Assembly (NCBI GenBank): GCA_014529385.2
Contig: CM043959.1
Span: forward strand, 48,611,928 to 48,675,927
Origin: Adiantum capillus-veneris
Lineage: Eukaryota > Streptophyta > Polypodiopsida > Polypodiales > Pteridaceae
Reading direction: 5' to 3'
Length of the DNA stretch: 64,000 nucleotides
The notes below the pieces were generated by a model. It ran no database searches, was not told the DNA's origin, and was given only the letters and a program-made list of their open reading frames with translations. This document shows, in pieces, positions 34,556 through 45,026 of this stretch. Position 1 is the stretch's first letter. Every line of letters begins with the position of its first letter. The translations under genes were made by a program, and so were the position numbers.

Positions 34556-36152
34556 CTTTTTGTGCAAAGAATGCTTTGTGATAGTGCCCTAAGCCCTGCT
34601 AACTAGTTTTCAACTTAAAAAGTCATCAGTTTAGCTAAAAAGCCCCCTTATAGGCATTTCAGTCTCCGAAGTCGTCTTTTGCCTTGGAGTTGAATTTCTT
34701 CAACTTTTCTTCTCGAGAGTTGCATTTCCAGCTCATTGGATATGTTGTGAAACCATCTATTTGGTTGAACTTGACTTTGGCTCCCCGTTCTCTATCTTTC
34801 TCCCTTTGGTTGCCCGAAAGCGTGTTTTTCACCATCGGTAAGTGAATCAACTTTCTTTTGGGTTTTGCTTGCAAACATAAGTCATCGATAGTTACTTGAA
34901 GCTGCTTGTGAAGTTTCATTTCATTCGGTCGTCAATTTCAGCCGTTATGCCAAAATGACGCTTTGTTTGTCCGCAGCCAAATCGGTTGTTCCGACCTACT
35001 TTTTGTGATTCAAACTTGGAGATATTCTATGGTTGCATTGTCCTTGATGTGGTTGAACTTCCTGTGAAGTTTCGTGTTGTTTCGACAACTTTTTCCTGTT
35101 TGCCTCTTGCAGGCTCTGTTGACCTAGGGTTTTTCCAGTCGTTCTTTCTCGAGCTTTGAGTGTTAGAAACCCATCTTCTATAATAGGGTAACCCACCTAT
35201 AAGTTCTTGCAAGGTTTGGTTAGGCGGTTGTGCCACTACCTAGCATTCTACCCCATTCCCCGTCTGCTCTTGTTTCTTGATTTTGGTCAGTTTTCGCGAC
35301 AAAAGTTAATGATAAGCATCAAAAGCTTATGGCAACGAGTCTACCTCTCATTTCTGGTGTCCTCTGAGCTCTCGTGGAAGTCGTAGAAGGTCGTAGAAGA
35401 TCTGTGCTCCTGTGGCTCTCTGCTCTTCTCCAAGAAGGTAATAGTGTGAATGAGCTTGAAAGTGATGTGAAAAATACTTGACTTCGGACTTCCCGGTTCA
35501 CTTGCCACCAAATTTTTCATGTGCTCCTATCTCGTTGTGAGATGCGCTTTAGGATCTAAAATTTCCCAAATCGGACTCCGTTTGACCTGTTTTCTTAGAA
35601 TTCCGTCCACTTGCCAAAATTCTGCCGTTTCGGACTTTCCGCAACTTTTTCAGAATTGTACCCAATTTTTACCATGGGTTGCCCTTGTCATTAGGACCAT
35701 CACCGTCTATTCTTTTCTTTTTTCCGATCTCATTTCACCTGCTTTTTTCTTATTTTTCTTTTACTTTTATTAAGAAAATCATAAAAAATAAAGGAAAATA
35801 GCAAATTGAAGCCAAAAAATTCCAAACATACACAATAAATAGCTAGTAACCCTGTGTATATGAATATACACTTATTTGTGATTTGTGGACTTGCATTACC
35901 ACTTTTTTCCACTTTTTAGCTCCAAAAACACTCTTATTTAGTGATATTTACACGTCTAGAGACCCAAATTCATCATTTGATCTCTTCTTGTTGCAAAACA
36001 AGGTATATAAGGGCATAAATATTATCAATATCCGCAATCAAACATAAAAATTGCAAAATCATGTAAGACACTGCCCTTGTAATATAATTTTTGTTTTTCT
36101 TTGTTTTTTGTCGCTTGTAGCTGCTTTGTAGCTCCTGTATACTTGTATACCT
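34556..36152 (-). other. Gypsy-3 3' non-coding region
   Basis: About 1.6 kb beyond the polypurine tract with no sustained ORF. Small charged minus-strand ORFs (34659-34919, 35027-35236) have no recognisable domain. LTR-X is not present here, so the expected 3' LTR is missing or replaced. Confidence 0.5.
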
Positions 36153-36167
36153 CCCCCCCTCCTAGTT
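36153..36167 (-). promoter_or_regulatory. Polypurine tract, likely Gypsy-3
   Basis: The minus strand reads AGGAGGGGGGAGGT just after the last stop of the pol frame (36185), the normal place for the plus-strand primer. The bases that follow (TATACAAG) are not the start of LTR-X (TGTTGAGCC), so its use as the true tract is uncertain. Confidence 0.5.
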
Positions 36168-36184
36168 TGAGTCCTCCCGGATGA

Positions 36185-38983
36185 CTATGAAGTGTCTGTG
36201 GGCGAAGCATTGTAGTTGTTTGGGTCATAAGTTCCCAATGCAATTGTAGAGCGATGATACAACAGTCTTTCCAATAAAGCTGCTCTTTGTTTGATTGAAG
36301 GATTGGTGGTCGGGTTTTGGGTTGGTTTTGGCACTTCGGTAGTAGAATCAGTAGATGGATTCTTCTTTACCTTGTTGTTCTTTTTCACAATCCAAATCTG
36401 CTTCCGCTTCGCTTGTGCTTGCCACAAACTCTTTGTGACCCAAACCTGCTTTGTTCTTTGTGTTGATTTCCTCGCCTTGAAATACCTAGGAGTTTCCGTG
36501 GATTGTACTGAAGGGAGTTCCTGTTTACAAATCCTTGGGATCTAAATTTGCTTGCTATAGCTTTGTGCCGTCATGAACTTCTTTGGAATCCAAATCTGTT
36601 TCACTGTCCTTGATTGTCTGGAATCACTCTGTTGTCTGGTATTGAAGACTCTGTTTTCCACCTTTGTGTTCTCTGGCACAACCTTTTTTGGTCTCCATAC
36701 CAACTTTGACTCCGTTTTTTCCCAAGGTTGAGCTGTTATATTATTGCTTGTCTTCCTTATCCAATGTTGAGAGTTCCTCGTCGAAGAGCAATCCAGTTGT
36801 ATAGAAACTTTTGGTTGCCATTGCTACTTCTTTTTCTCTGGTTGTTGTTTACCTTTGTTCTTGGATTCTTCCTTTGGAGTTGGCACTGCTCCTTTGGTGA
36901 ACTTAACTGATTGACTTTCACCTTCGTATTTGATAAGCACTGATTTAGAACTCTAGTCAATCATTGCATTGTATTGCTTCTGCCATGGTTGTCCTAGCAA
37001 TAATGGATGTTGTGTAGCTTGGTCTTCAACCACGTAAAACATATGAGGATACACATAATGGTTAATCTGTATATATAAAACTGTGCATCCGACAGTTTTG
37101 ATTGAATTCTCAGAGTAACTCTTTAACTCTTGCTTGGCAGTTTGTAATTTAGTGGCATTTGTCAATTGTCTATACAAACTGAGTGAAAGTAGGTTAGTTT
37201 GAGCTCCTGAATCCAATAGTGCTCTGGCTTTGATTTGGTTGGTTCCTACTTTGCATTCAATGATGGGTTCTTCTTTGTCATTATCCATTTCTGTTATACT
37301 GACTGCGTTTATTCGTATTGCTCCTTCATTGCGCTGTTTCTGACGCGGTAGTCTTCTTTTCTCCATTCTTTCCTTCGCCTCGGCTTTCGCTTCCTCCACA
37401 ATCTTTTTCTTTTTCTGGACACGCAGCTTTTCTTGATGTATTTTGAGAAGCATGTCTTGGGTTAGCGGAAAAAGATACTTTTTCACTCTGCATCCACTAA
37501 TCCAATTGGGCATTTCTTCTCCGTCTAATGTAGCAAGCTTGACGGCTCCACTTGGTGATAGATCTTTAATCACCAGAGGTCCCATCCCTCGCTTTTTAAG
37601 CTTCTTAGCATGCTGTTTCAGAGTGTAAACTAGGACATAGTCCCCAACCTTAAACTCTTTAGTCCGCACATGCTTATCAAAAAATTCCTTTTGTCTCCTT
37701 TTTTGAGCGTAGATAGAAGCTACTGCTTTTAGGCAAAGCTCGTCTAGCTTTTCCAGGTCATCTATTCTATCAAAAAGCTCGTGCCCTGTCCACTCTAGAT
37801 CCTTAGCCACCCTTAAGGTTGAAATCAACAATTTTATTGGTAGGATAGCATTTAGCCCAAAAACCATGCTATATGGGGTCGTTCCTATTGATGTTTTATA
37901 TGCTACCCTATATGCCCATAATGTTGAATGCAACTTCTGGTCCCAGTCAGTTCTCGACTCAGATACAATCTTCGTAAGGACCGTGCATATGGTTTTGTTT
38001 GTTGCTTCAGCTTTTCCGTTTGCTTGTGGATGATACGGGGCTGATTTCCTATGGATTACCATGAATTCATCTAGAAGGATCTCTATCACTTCATTTATAA
38101 AATGTGTGCCTCGATCACTCACAATTTCTATTGGCAATCCATATCGTACAAAGACGTATTCATATAGAAATTGTGCCGTGGTCCTGGCATCTGCTTTTTG
38201 AGTTGCCTTTGCTTCGACCCACTTTGTTAGATAGTCTGTAGCCACAACGATGTATTGTGCATGAGTCTTATATGCAGGAGGTGAAATGGGTCCGACATAA
38301 TCAATCCCCCATTTTGCAAAAGCTCTTGCCCCCATCATTGGTCTAAGCGGCATATCATCTCTTTTAAGTGGTACTTTGGTCCGCTGACAGTCATCACACC
38401 GTTTAACGTATTCCTCAGCGTCCATATGTAATGTTGGCCACCATATTCCTGTGGCTAAGAAAAGTTTTGCTGTCTTATCACCTGAGAAATGGCCTCCACC
38501 TACTCCTCCATGAGCTTGCTCCAGGATTATCACATACTCAGACTCTGATGCGCAAATCCTAAGCTGGTTGTCTTTACCTCTCTTATAGAGTTGATCTCCT
38601 ATTAAAGTGTAATCTCTAGCTTCTGTCTCTACAGATTTCTGACTAGCTTTTGACGTTCCTTCTGGGAAAGTTCTATTTGTGAGATATTCAACAATATACT
38701 GACTCCATTCCGGAGCGATCATTATCTGATATAATGTCGAATACTCTGCTGGCGGTTTTGATGAACATACAATACATACAGTGACATATTCATGTACGCT
38801 TTCTTTCATTCCTGGCCAATAGACTCCCAATTGTAACAAATTTTTATATGTGTTCCTTCTTGAACAATGAAATACACATTCCTGAACATGTGCTTCGCGC
38901 AGATATATATTATATTCCTCAGGATTGATGCATAGTCGTAGAACATGATCATTTCTCAATTGATACAACCTTCCTGTAACCAA
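36185..38983 (-). pseudogene. Gypsy-3 pol C-terminal part: double zinc finger, integrase, second protease, tail
   Basis: One minus-strand frame is open for 676 codons (38983-36953), then continues in frame past TAG stops to 36185. It holds HHCC finger 1 (H32, H39, C70, C73) and HHCC finger 2 (H158, H165, C196, C199, identical spacing). The integrase core has D228 (WGIDYVGP), D290 (VSDRGTHF) and E326 (GKAEATNK), correct D,D-35-E. The C-terminal region has GDYVLVY. A Lys/Glu linker is followed by a retropepsin with DSGAQTN at residues 591-597 and LLLGQPW at 661-667. The tail beyond the first TAG (36953-36955) holds spaced motifs of the type QIWIPKK. Integrase looks catalytically complete. Confidence 0.88.
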
Positions 38984-39879
38984 TTGAAGATTCTTGGATT
39001 GTTGAATAGCAATATGTTTCTAGTTGTATTCTCTTCTATCAAACTCTCCTCCATAGGCTAATAGGCTAATGACATTTTGAGACCACTTCGGTATCATTTC
39101 TATGTTGAACAAGTACGCGTCTGGCATGTCGTCATCTACTCCTATAGGGTCTTCTCCATTCGTCAATCGCGAAAGATGATCAACTCTAAGATGTGTTTTT
39201 TCTTTCTTTACTACTACCGTGAAGTCGAATTCCAGTAAGATAATGAACCATCTCACTATTCTCCGGGTATTGCATGGTTTATTCACTAGGTAGAGCAAGG
39301 CTTGGTGATCCGTAAAAAACACAAACTTGTTGGCTAGAAGATAATGCCGATATTTCTTCACAGCATATATCATTCCTAATGCCTCTCGCTCTGTTGTGCT
39401 GTAATTCTTCTCTGCATTGTTGAGCTGTCGACTGGCGTAACAGATAGGAAAATCCATGTTTCCTTCTTCTGGCTGAGCCAGAATGCATCCTATTGCATAT
39501 GCCGAAGCATCTATATGCACATGGAATATCTTCTCCCAATCTGGTGATTTCAAGACTAGAGCAGTAATGAGTGCCTCTTTCAATTTCTTGAATGATTCCT
39601 CACACTCCTCTGTCCATTCAAAGTTCACTATTAGCCTGTAAAGTGGTTGGCCTATTATAGCGTACATGTAAATGAATCGTCTATAATATCCGCAATGTCC
39701 CATAAAGCTCTGTACTTGTTTGCATTGGTTGGTCTAGGCATATCCACTATAACTTTTATCTTCTCTAAATCCGTGGATATTCCGTTTTGTGAGACAATAT
39801 GTCCCAGAATTCTGCCCTGTCGGACCATAAACACACATTTCTCAGGATTGAGACAAATGCGATGTCCTACATTTCTCAA
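38984..39879 (-). pseudogene. Gypsy-3 RT thumb and RNase H
   Basis: Two frames carry the RT connection (NPEKCVFMVRQGRILGHIVS, 39655-39879) and RNase H (39020-39703). RNase H has HVHIDASAYAIG, STTEREALG and FFTDHQALL, then an acidic stretch (DGVDDDMPDAYLF type). Frameshifts lie near 39880 and 39690, and a stop at 39020 separates it from the integrase frame. RNase H acids are kept. Confidence 0.88.
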
Positions 39880-42800
39880 ATACTTTTCTTAGGTGTTCTA
39901 GATGCTCATCTCTCAGAAGAGAATGTACACATAAGTCATCCATGTATATTTCTAGAAACAACCTTAAGTATTCTTTGAAAGCATGCGTCATCAGCCTCTG
40001 GAAGGTTGCGGGAGCATTGGTTAGACCAAAAGGCATAACCCGATAAGCATAAATTCCCCACTCCATTGCAAAAGCTATTTTATGTTGATCTTCCGGTGCT
40101 ATGGCTAGCTGGTTATATCCTGAAAAACCATCAAGAAAGGAGTATGCTGTTTTCCCTGATACACGCTCTAGAACATGATCAGTTATCGGCAGGGGATAAT
40201 TGTCCCTGATTGTTGCAGCATTCACTTTCTTTAAGTTGACACACACTCGGAGTTTTCCGTTCTTCTTGGGTACCACCACAATCGGAGATACCCAATCGGT
40301 GTGTTCAATCTCGTATATGAATTCAGCTTCCATTAGCTTATCTATCTCTTCTTTGATTCGCTTAGCAAACGTATCATTATATGTGTATGGTCTCTGTCTG
40401 CTAGGCTTTGCGTCTTGTTTTAGTGGGATTGTGTGTTGGCATATTGATGGGTCAACTCCCTTTAAGTCCTTATAAGACCATGCAAACACATCCCTGTACT
40501 CTCTGAGAAGACTCAAAAGTCTCTCTTCCTCGCCTGGAGACAAATCTGTGGCTATGTACACCGGTCTAGGTGTCTCACCTGGAGCTGCTAAATCAACTTT
40601 TTTTGCATCCTCCGGTCCGTCATAAGATTCGTTCTCCCCTCTCTCTCGAATAGGTTGGGTTAATACCACCTTCCTATCCTCTATTGTGAATTTCCTGTAG
40701 TGAGAGGGAACATCCATGTTTTCCTTGATTTTGGCGTTTTCGTCCTCTCCACTCTCAATTTCTGTCGTCCAAACTTCTTTCAGAGTTTTCTTGAGCTCTC
40801 TGTACTTGTTTCTACGTTCTAACTTGGACTCCGTGTGTTCTCTGTTGCGCTTGTTCTTTTCTGATTTTTCTGTTTCAGTTTTCGTTTCATTCCTTTGAAC
40901 TTGATTTCTTGAGCTTCTTTTGTCTTTTCGTAAGCTCTTTTGATCATTGCCTCTCATTCTTCCAGAAATCTTGTCCTTAACACAATCTTCCGCCTTTACT
41001 AGCATTAGGAATTGATTTTTTCCTCTTATTCTAGGCATCGGATTGGTTCTAACCCCCTTTGTTTTTCTCTTTGCTCTATAGCGTTTCTGGCGTTGTTTAG
41101 TTTGGTTCGGAAAATCATAAAATCGGACATCCGTTATAGTTTCTTCGTTTCCGCTTGAATTGTCCGTTGACTCGTTGTCTGCTTCATTTCCCCACTCTGG
41201 ATGATCGGGAATGTCGTGAAACACCTCTTCTTCATCTTCCTTTTCCAGTGTATCGTTCTTTTCAGTTTCTTTTTCAAGTACAGTTCTCAACATGAAGTAC
41301 GGAACCACATCGTACCCGTCCTTGTCGCAAAATTTCGTTGTGGGACCATCCGGGATTCCACAAACATCTAGGGTTGCTAGAATGTGTGTCCATTCTGATG
41401 GTTCAAGCGTGTCCTCTAGAAAGGGTTCTCCTATATAAGTTTCGTCTTCGATAGCCCTTTCTAAAACATATTCTTCTCGCCTCAGACTTCCACATTTAGA
41501 GGCTCCACACATCCATAACTCCTTGGGCTTACCTAACCAAGCTAGAAATTCGGATCCCGCCAAAGTAGCTGAATCAAACTCCTCTACCGGTGTTCGGTTC
41601 ACATCTTTGTAGCTATGGTCTCTCAGGTTCACACGTGTAGTGGTTTCCTTATTTCTCATGTATATGTGATTGTAGCCCCAATCCTGGACCATTTTCAACT
41701 GTCTCATGAATGGTCTTCCCAGTATGATATCATAGTTATTCTCCTTGCCAAAATTGACAATAGCAAAAGTATGTTCGTATTCAATGCCGCAAGAAGTTAC
41801 TACGACTTTCTCTAATAACCCCATAGGTTTCTCCATGTGTCCATCTGCTAATTGGAGTTTCAACCTAGTCTTCCTTATTGCTGGTTTCCCCCATTTTTTC
41901 CAGATTTCTTTTGTAGCAATGGCTACCCCAGCTCCGCTGTCTAGTATTGCCATCGTGTTCACTCCTTGGAATTCAACTGGTAAGGTTGTATTCCCCTCTT
42001 CACCTTCGCAATACTCTCCGACCTTGTTTAAGGGTACAGGCTTAGCGTTCTTTTGTGGTTTGCTCAGCTCTTGTATACCCTCTTGCAGTCTCGATGTTGG
42101 GTCTTTTATCCCAAATTTCTCCAAGCATTTTCCTACAGTGGTCCACATATGTGGTCTTAGCCTCAAAAGCTCAGCTAGAGTGATAGTGCATGTCACTGGT
42201 GTTGACAAGATCTCTATCAATCCTTGCGAGTCCATGACTTTTTCTGATGAGATTCTTCGTGAGGGAAGTGCTCTAATCTCGGATTTTGCTTCATACTCTC
42301 CTAAGTATGAAGGTAAGGTATTCAGTGAATGAGGTTTGCTCTCCATTGTTCTAACAGAGCCCCCATCTCCCCAGTAAGATTGCAGATCCAAGTCCACTTG
42401 AGATCCTGCCTCAAATTCCACTATGGGAGGATTCCTGATGTCCTTTTCCCAATTTGTCTGATTAGCTTGGCAACTTAGCTCGTTTGCAAAGTTTGCCTCT
42501 CTCACTTGTTTCCAAAATTCATTGTAATCCTCATCTCTTCCGTAAATCCTCTGTATGACTGGATGAAAACTCTCTATCTCCTGATCGGTTGTGTTCAATA
42601 CTATGCGGTCATCCTTGTGTGTATTTTCAGGCTTTTGTGCACTGGGAGTCTTTTCAGCTACCCGTGAAATGATAGTCTCTTGCTGAATTGGGTTTTCCGT
42701 TCCACAATTCATTGTTTCTCTTGGTGGTTCTAATAAGGCTTGTGCAGTCTCGATCATTCTCTGGCACATTTCAAGTCTCTGCTTTTCCAATTCCGCGTTT

Positions 42801-43378
42801 GGGTATGTCATCCACCTCTGTTCTTGTGTTTGGTTGTTCTTTAACCTAGCTTCGTAAGCTCTCATCAGTGCGTCCAATGGTTCGTGTACTTTGTCGACTA
42901 GCACTGATCCCCCTGAGCTTATTCTTGTCGTTTCTTTGATACTCTTTTGTTTCGTTCTTTCCGGGCTCATCTCTCGTTTTCCGTTTTGACTCTCAAGTTT
43001 TTCTAATCTATCTTTAGTTCGCTTTAGTTCCTCAGCTAGAATAGCGTCTTCACGTTCTTTTCTCAACTTCATGCGTGCTTTTCTAGCTTTCCATGTGTTT
43101 CTCTGACTCCGCGGTCCTTGACTAACCACTTCAGTTGCTAACTTTCCATTCTCAGGTTCTCTAGTGGTTTTCTTAGCTTGAGCTCTAGTAACAACTTGCG
43201 TTGGTATCAGAGTTTCATTTTCGGACCCACTGCTGGTAGGAATAGTTTCTAGCATATTCAATGTCGTCTTTTGTACTTTTTTTGGATTCTTTGAACAATC
43301 CTCAATGAAGTGAGTAGCCCCGCACTCAGTGCAATAAGCGTTAATTCTAATGATTTCCGTATGTGGACAAACATTCAT
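39842..43378 (-). CDS. Gypsy-3 gag-pol: zinc knuckle, protease, RT
   Basis: An open minus-strand frame of 1178 codons. The zinc knuckles CYKCGGDHLMNVC (spanning the start, about 43404-43366) and CTECGATHFIEDC come first. A long charged region follows. A retropepsin (about 41650-41960) has MAILDSGAGVAIATKE and closes with IILGRPFMRQL. An acidic linker precedes RT (about 40530-39890) with [46 protein letters not shown] and the catalytic box IYMDDLCVHS. It ends by frameshift just after RT palm. The length and lack of stops suggest a fairly recent copy. Confidence 0.9.
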   Translation of the reverse strand: MNVCPHTEIIRINAYCTECGATHFIEDCSKNPKKVQKTTLNMLETIPTSSGSENETLIPTQVVTRAQAKKTTREPENGKLATEVVSQGPRSQRNTWKARKARMKLRKEREDAILAEELKRTKDRLEKLESQNGKREMSPERTKQKSIKETTRISSGGSVLVDKVHEPLDALMRAYEARLKNNQTQEQRWMTYPNAELEKQRLEMCQRMIETAQALLEPPRETMNCGTENPIQQETIISRVAEKTPSAQKPENTHKDDRIVLNTTDQEIESFHPVIQRIYGRDEDYNEFWKQVREANFANELSCQANQTNWEKDIRNPPIVEFEAGSQVDLDLQSYWGDGGSVRTMESKPHSLNTLPSYLGEYEAKSEIRALPSRRISSEKVMDSQGLIEILSTPVTCTITLAELLRLRPHMWTTVGKCLEKFGIKDPTSRLQEGIQELSKPQKNAKPVPLNKVGEYCEGEEGNTTLPVEFQGVNTMAILDSGAGVAIATKEIWKKWGKPAIRKTRLKLQLADGHMEKPMGLLEKVVVTSCGIEYEHTFAIVNFGKENNYDIILGRPFMRQLKMVQDWGYNHIYMRNKETTTRVNLRDHSYKDVNRTPVEEFDSATLAGSEFLAWLGKPKELWMCGASKCGSLRREEYVLERAIEDETYIGEPFLEDTLEPSEWTHILATLDVCGIPDGPTTKFCDKDGYDVVPYFMLRTVLEKETEKNDTLEKEDEEEVFHDIPDHPEWGNEADNESTDNSSGNEETITDVRFYDFPNQTKQRQKRYRAKRKTKGVRTNPMPRIRGKNQFLMLVKAEDCVKDKISGRMRGNDQKSLRKDKRSSRNQVQRNETKTETEKSEKNKRNREHTESKLERRNKYRELKKTLKEVWTTEIESGEDENAKIKENMDVPSHYRKFTIEDRKVVLTQPIRERGENESYDGPEDAKKVDLAAPGETPRPVYIATDLSPGEEERLLSLLREYRDVFAWSYKDLKGVDPSICQHTIPLKQDAKPSRQRPYTYNDTFAKRIKEEIDKLMEAEFIYEIEHTDWVSPIVVVPKKNGKLRVCVNLKKVNAATIRDNYPLPITDHVLERVSGKTAYSFLDGFSGYNQLAIAPEDQHKIAFAMEWGIYAYRVMPFGLTNAPATFQRLMTHAFKEYLRLFLEIYMDDLCVHSLLRDEHLEHLRKVFEKCRTSHLSQS

Positions 43379-43385
43379 CAGATGG

Positions 43386-44954
43386 TCACCTCCACACTTG
43401 TAACAGGGTCCTAGTGCTGGTCTTGGTCCCTAGTCTTGGTCCCACTTGATTCGTCCTTTGTGGATAGGATGGTCTTTGTCCTGTTAACCCTCCATGAGCT
43501 ATGAACATCAATGTTCTTGCGTCCGAATTGTATCTCTCTTCATCAAAAGCACTTGTAACTGTTGGTGTTCCAACATTCCCAATCATGCCCCATGGTTCTG
43601 GTTGTTTGGGTTCTTCTGGTGGGTAATACACAGTTGGAGACATGTGTGCACCAGATTCTTCATAATAGGCTTGAACAAGCACTAAGGCTTGTTCTTCCTG
43701 ATTCTCTAAGGTTGGTGCATATCTAATGCCCACTGGTTTTGCTCCTGGTAAAGGTGGTTGTTGTCCCAATACTGGTTGCGGTCTTTCTATCCCCATAGGT
43801 CCTGGTACATTTCCCATTGGGTATCGAGGTACTGGATGTACCTGAGGTGGTACTAATTGAGCAGGAGGTGCATACTGACGCTCCCTTACATACCCTTTGT
43901 TGTAATAGCACTCCTCTGTTGGGTGGTTTGTCCATTTTTGTTCAATAGCACACCATTTCAGTGGTTTTGGCAATGGTTTTTGGTATGGTGCCATCCTTTT
44001 TAGAGCATCTTCTATCATTTGCTCTACATTTGGCATGGTTGTTGTTTGAACATTCTTTTTAGTGGTAGTCTCGCTCGCTACGGAGGAAGAGCTACTGGAT
44101 GCAAAATCTGTATCCGCTGACACCTCTCCATAAACCGTACAGTTATCCACTAAGTACAATGCTTCTCTCGCTTGCTCGAAACTTGTACAAGCTTTCAAGT
44201 GCAAGTCCTTCTTGAGAGTGTCGTTTCTCAATCCTTCAATAAAGAGAACAGATAGTCTGTCATCTTGTGGTCGTTCACGTACTGGACATCTCTCAATGTA
44301 TTGTTTGAAGTGAAGTGAAGCTTCCTTCACTTTTTCGTGTTCTCTCTGTTTAAAAGCATATATTTGTGAGACCGTATTGTGCTTAATCCCTCGTTTTGAG
44401 AATTCCTCAGCAAACTCTCTTAGCAAATGGTCAATGTCATGGAATCCCCCTCTGTTCAGTGGTTGAAACCATCTCAATTCCGTACCTTCTAGATTAAGAC
44501 CAAATCCCTCGTATTGTGTATGGAAATCTGTTATCTGCTCAGCTCTTAAGACTTGCTTAAAGAGTGACATATGTGCATATGGATCTCCTGAACCACCATA
44601 CTTCTTTGGCATACAGTTGGATACTTGAGATGGTCTCATACGTCTATGGTCTGCTACCAATCGCATTGCTCCTGTGTCCCGGCTAAAGCTTTCTCTAGCA
44701 TCATGGACTTCATGGGTTACCCTTGTCGGTTCCCCTGCCCTAAGTCTACTACTAGAAGGTAAATGTGATGGTTCCGCTTTGAACCTTGGACCTGGAGTGG
44801 TATATGTGGGGATTGGAACTGCACTACCTCGATTCGTATCCATTGAATCTCTGGAATGTAATGATCCCATTGGTCCGGGCTTCGAGTACTGAGGTTGACT
44901 GAAAGAGTCAGCAGCCTGAATTCTTTGTCCTCCTGTTGTCATTGGGTTTTGCAC
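43386..44954 (-). CDS. Gypsy-3 gag (522 codons, open)
   Basis: Starts MQNPMTTGGQRIQAADSF. A Ser/Pro/Arg-rich N-terminus leads to the retrotransposon gag capsid fold in the middle (YGGSGDPYAHMSLFKQVLRA, ELRWFQPL, LREFAEEFSKRG, LHFKQYIERCPVRE). A Pro/Gln-rich C-terminal part follows. The reading frame ends at 43386, but the next frame carries the zinc knuckle over the same bases. The shift point is around 43433-43428 (CTA-GGG on the minus strand), so either a 1-nt change or a +1 frameshift joins gag to pol. Confidence 0.88.
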   Translation of the reverse strand: MQNPMTTGGQRIQAADSFSQPQYSKPGPMGSLHSRDSMDTNRGSAVPIPTYTTPGPRFKAEPSHLPSSSRLRAGEPTRVTHEVHDARESFSRDTGAMRLVADHRRMRPSQVSNCMPKKYGGSGDPYAHMSLFKQVLRAEQITDFHTQYEGFGLNLEGTELRWFQPLNRGGFHDIDHLLREFAEEFSKRGIKHNTVSQIYAFKQREHEKVKEASLHFKQYIERCPVRERPQDDRLSVLFIEGLRNDTLKKDLHLKACTSFEQAREALYLVDNCTVYGEVSADTDFASSSSSSVASETTTKKNVQTTTMPNVEQMIEDALKRMAPYQKPLPKPLKWCAIEQKWTNHPTEECYYNKGYVRERQYAPPAQLVPPQVHPVPRYPMGNVPGPMGIERPQPVLGQQPPLPGAKPVGIRYAPTLENQEEQALVLVQAYYEESGAHMSPTVYYPPEEPKQPEPWGMIGNVGTPTVTSAFDEERYNSDARTLMFIAHGGLTGQRPSYPQRTNQVGPRLGTKTSTRTLLQVWR

Positions 44955-45026
44955 TCCATTTGTTGGTGCTGGTCTTTGTGAGCTAGAAGTAACATAATAC
45001 TGATGTAGTGGTCCCCCAAAGTATGT

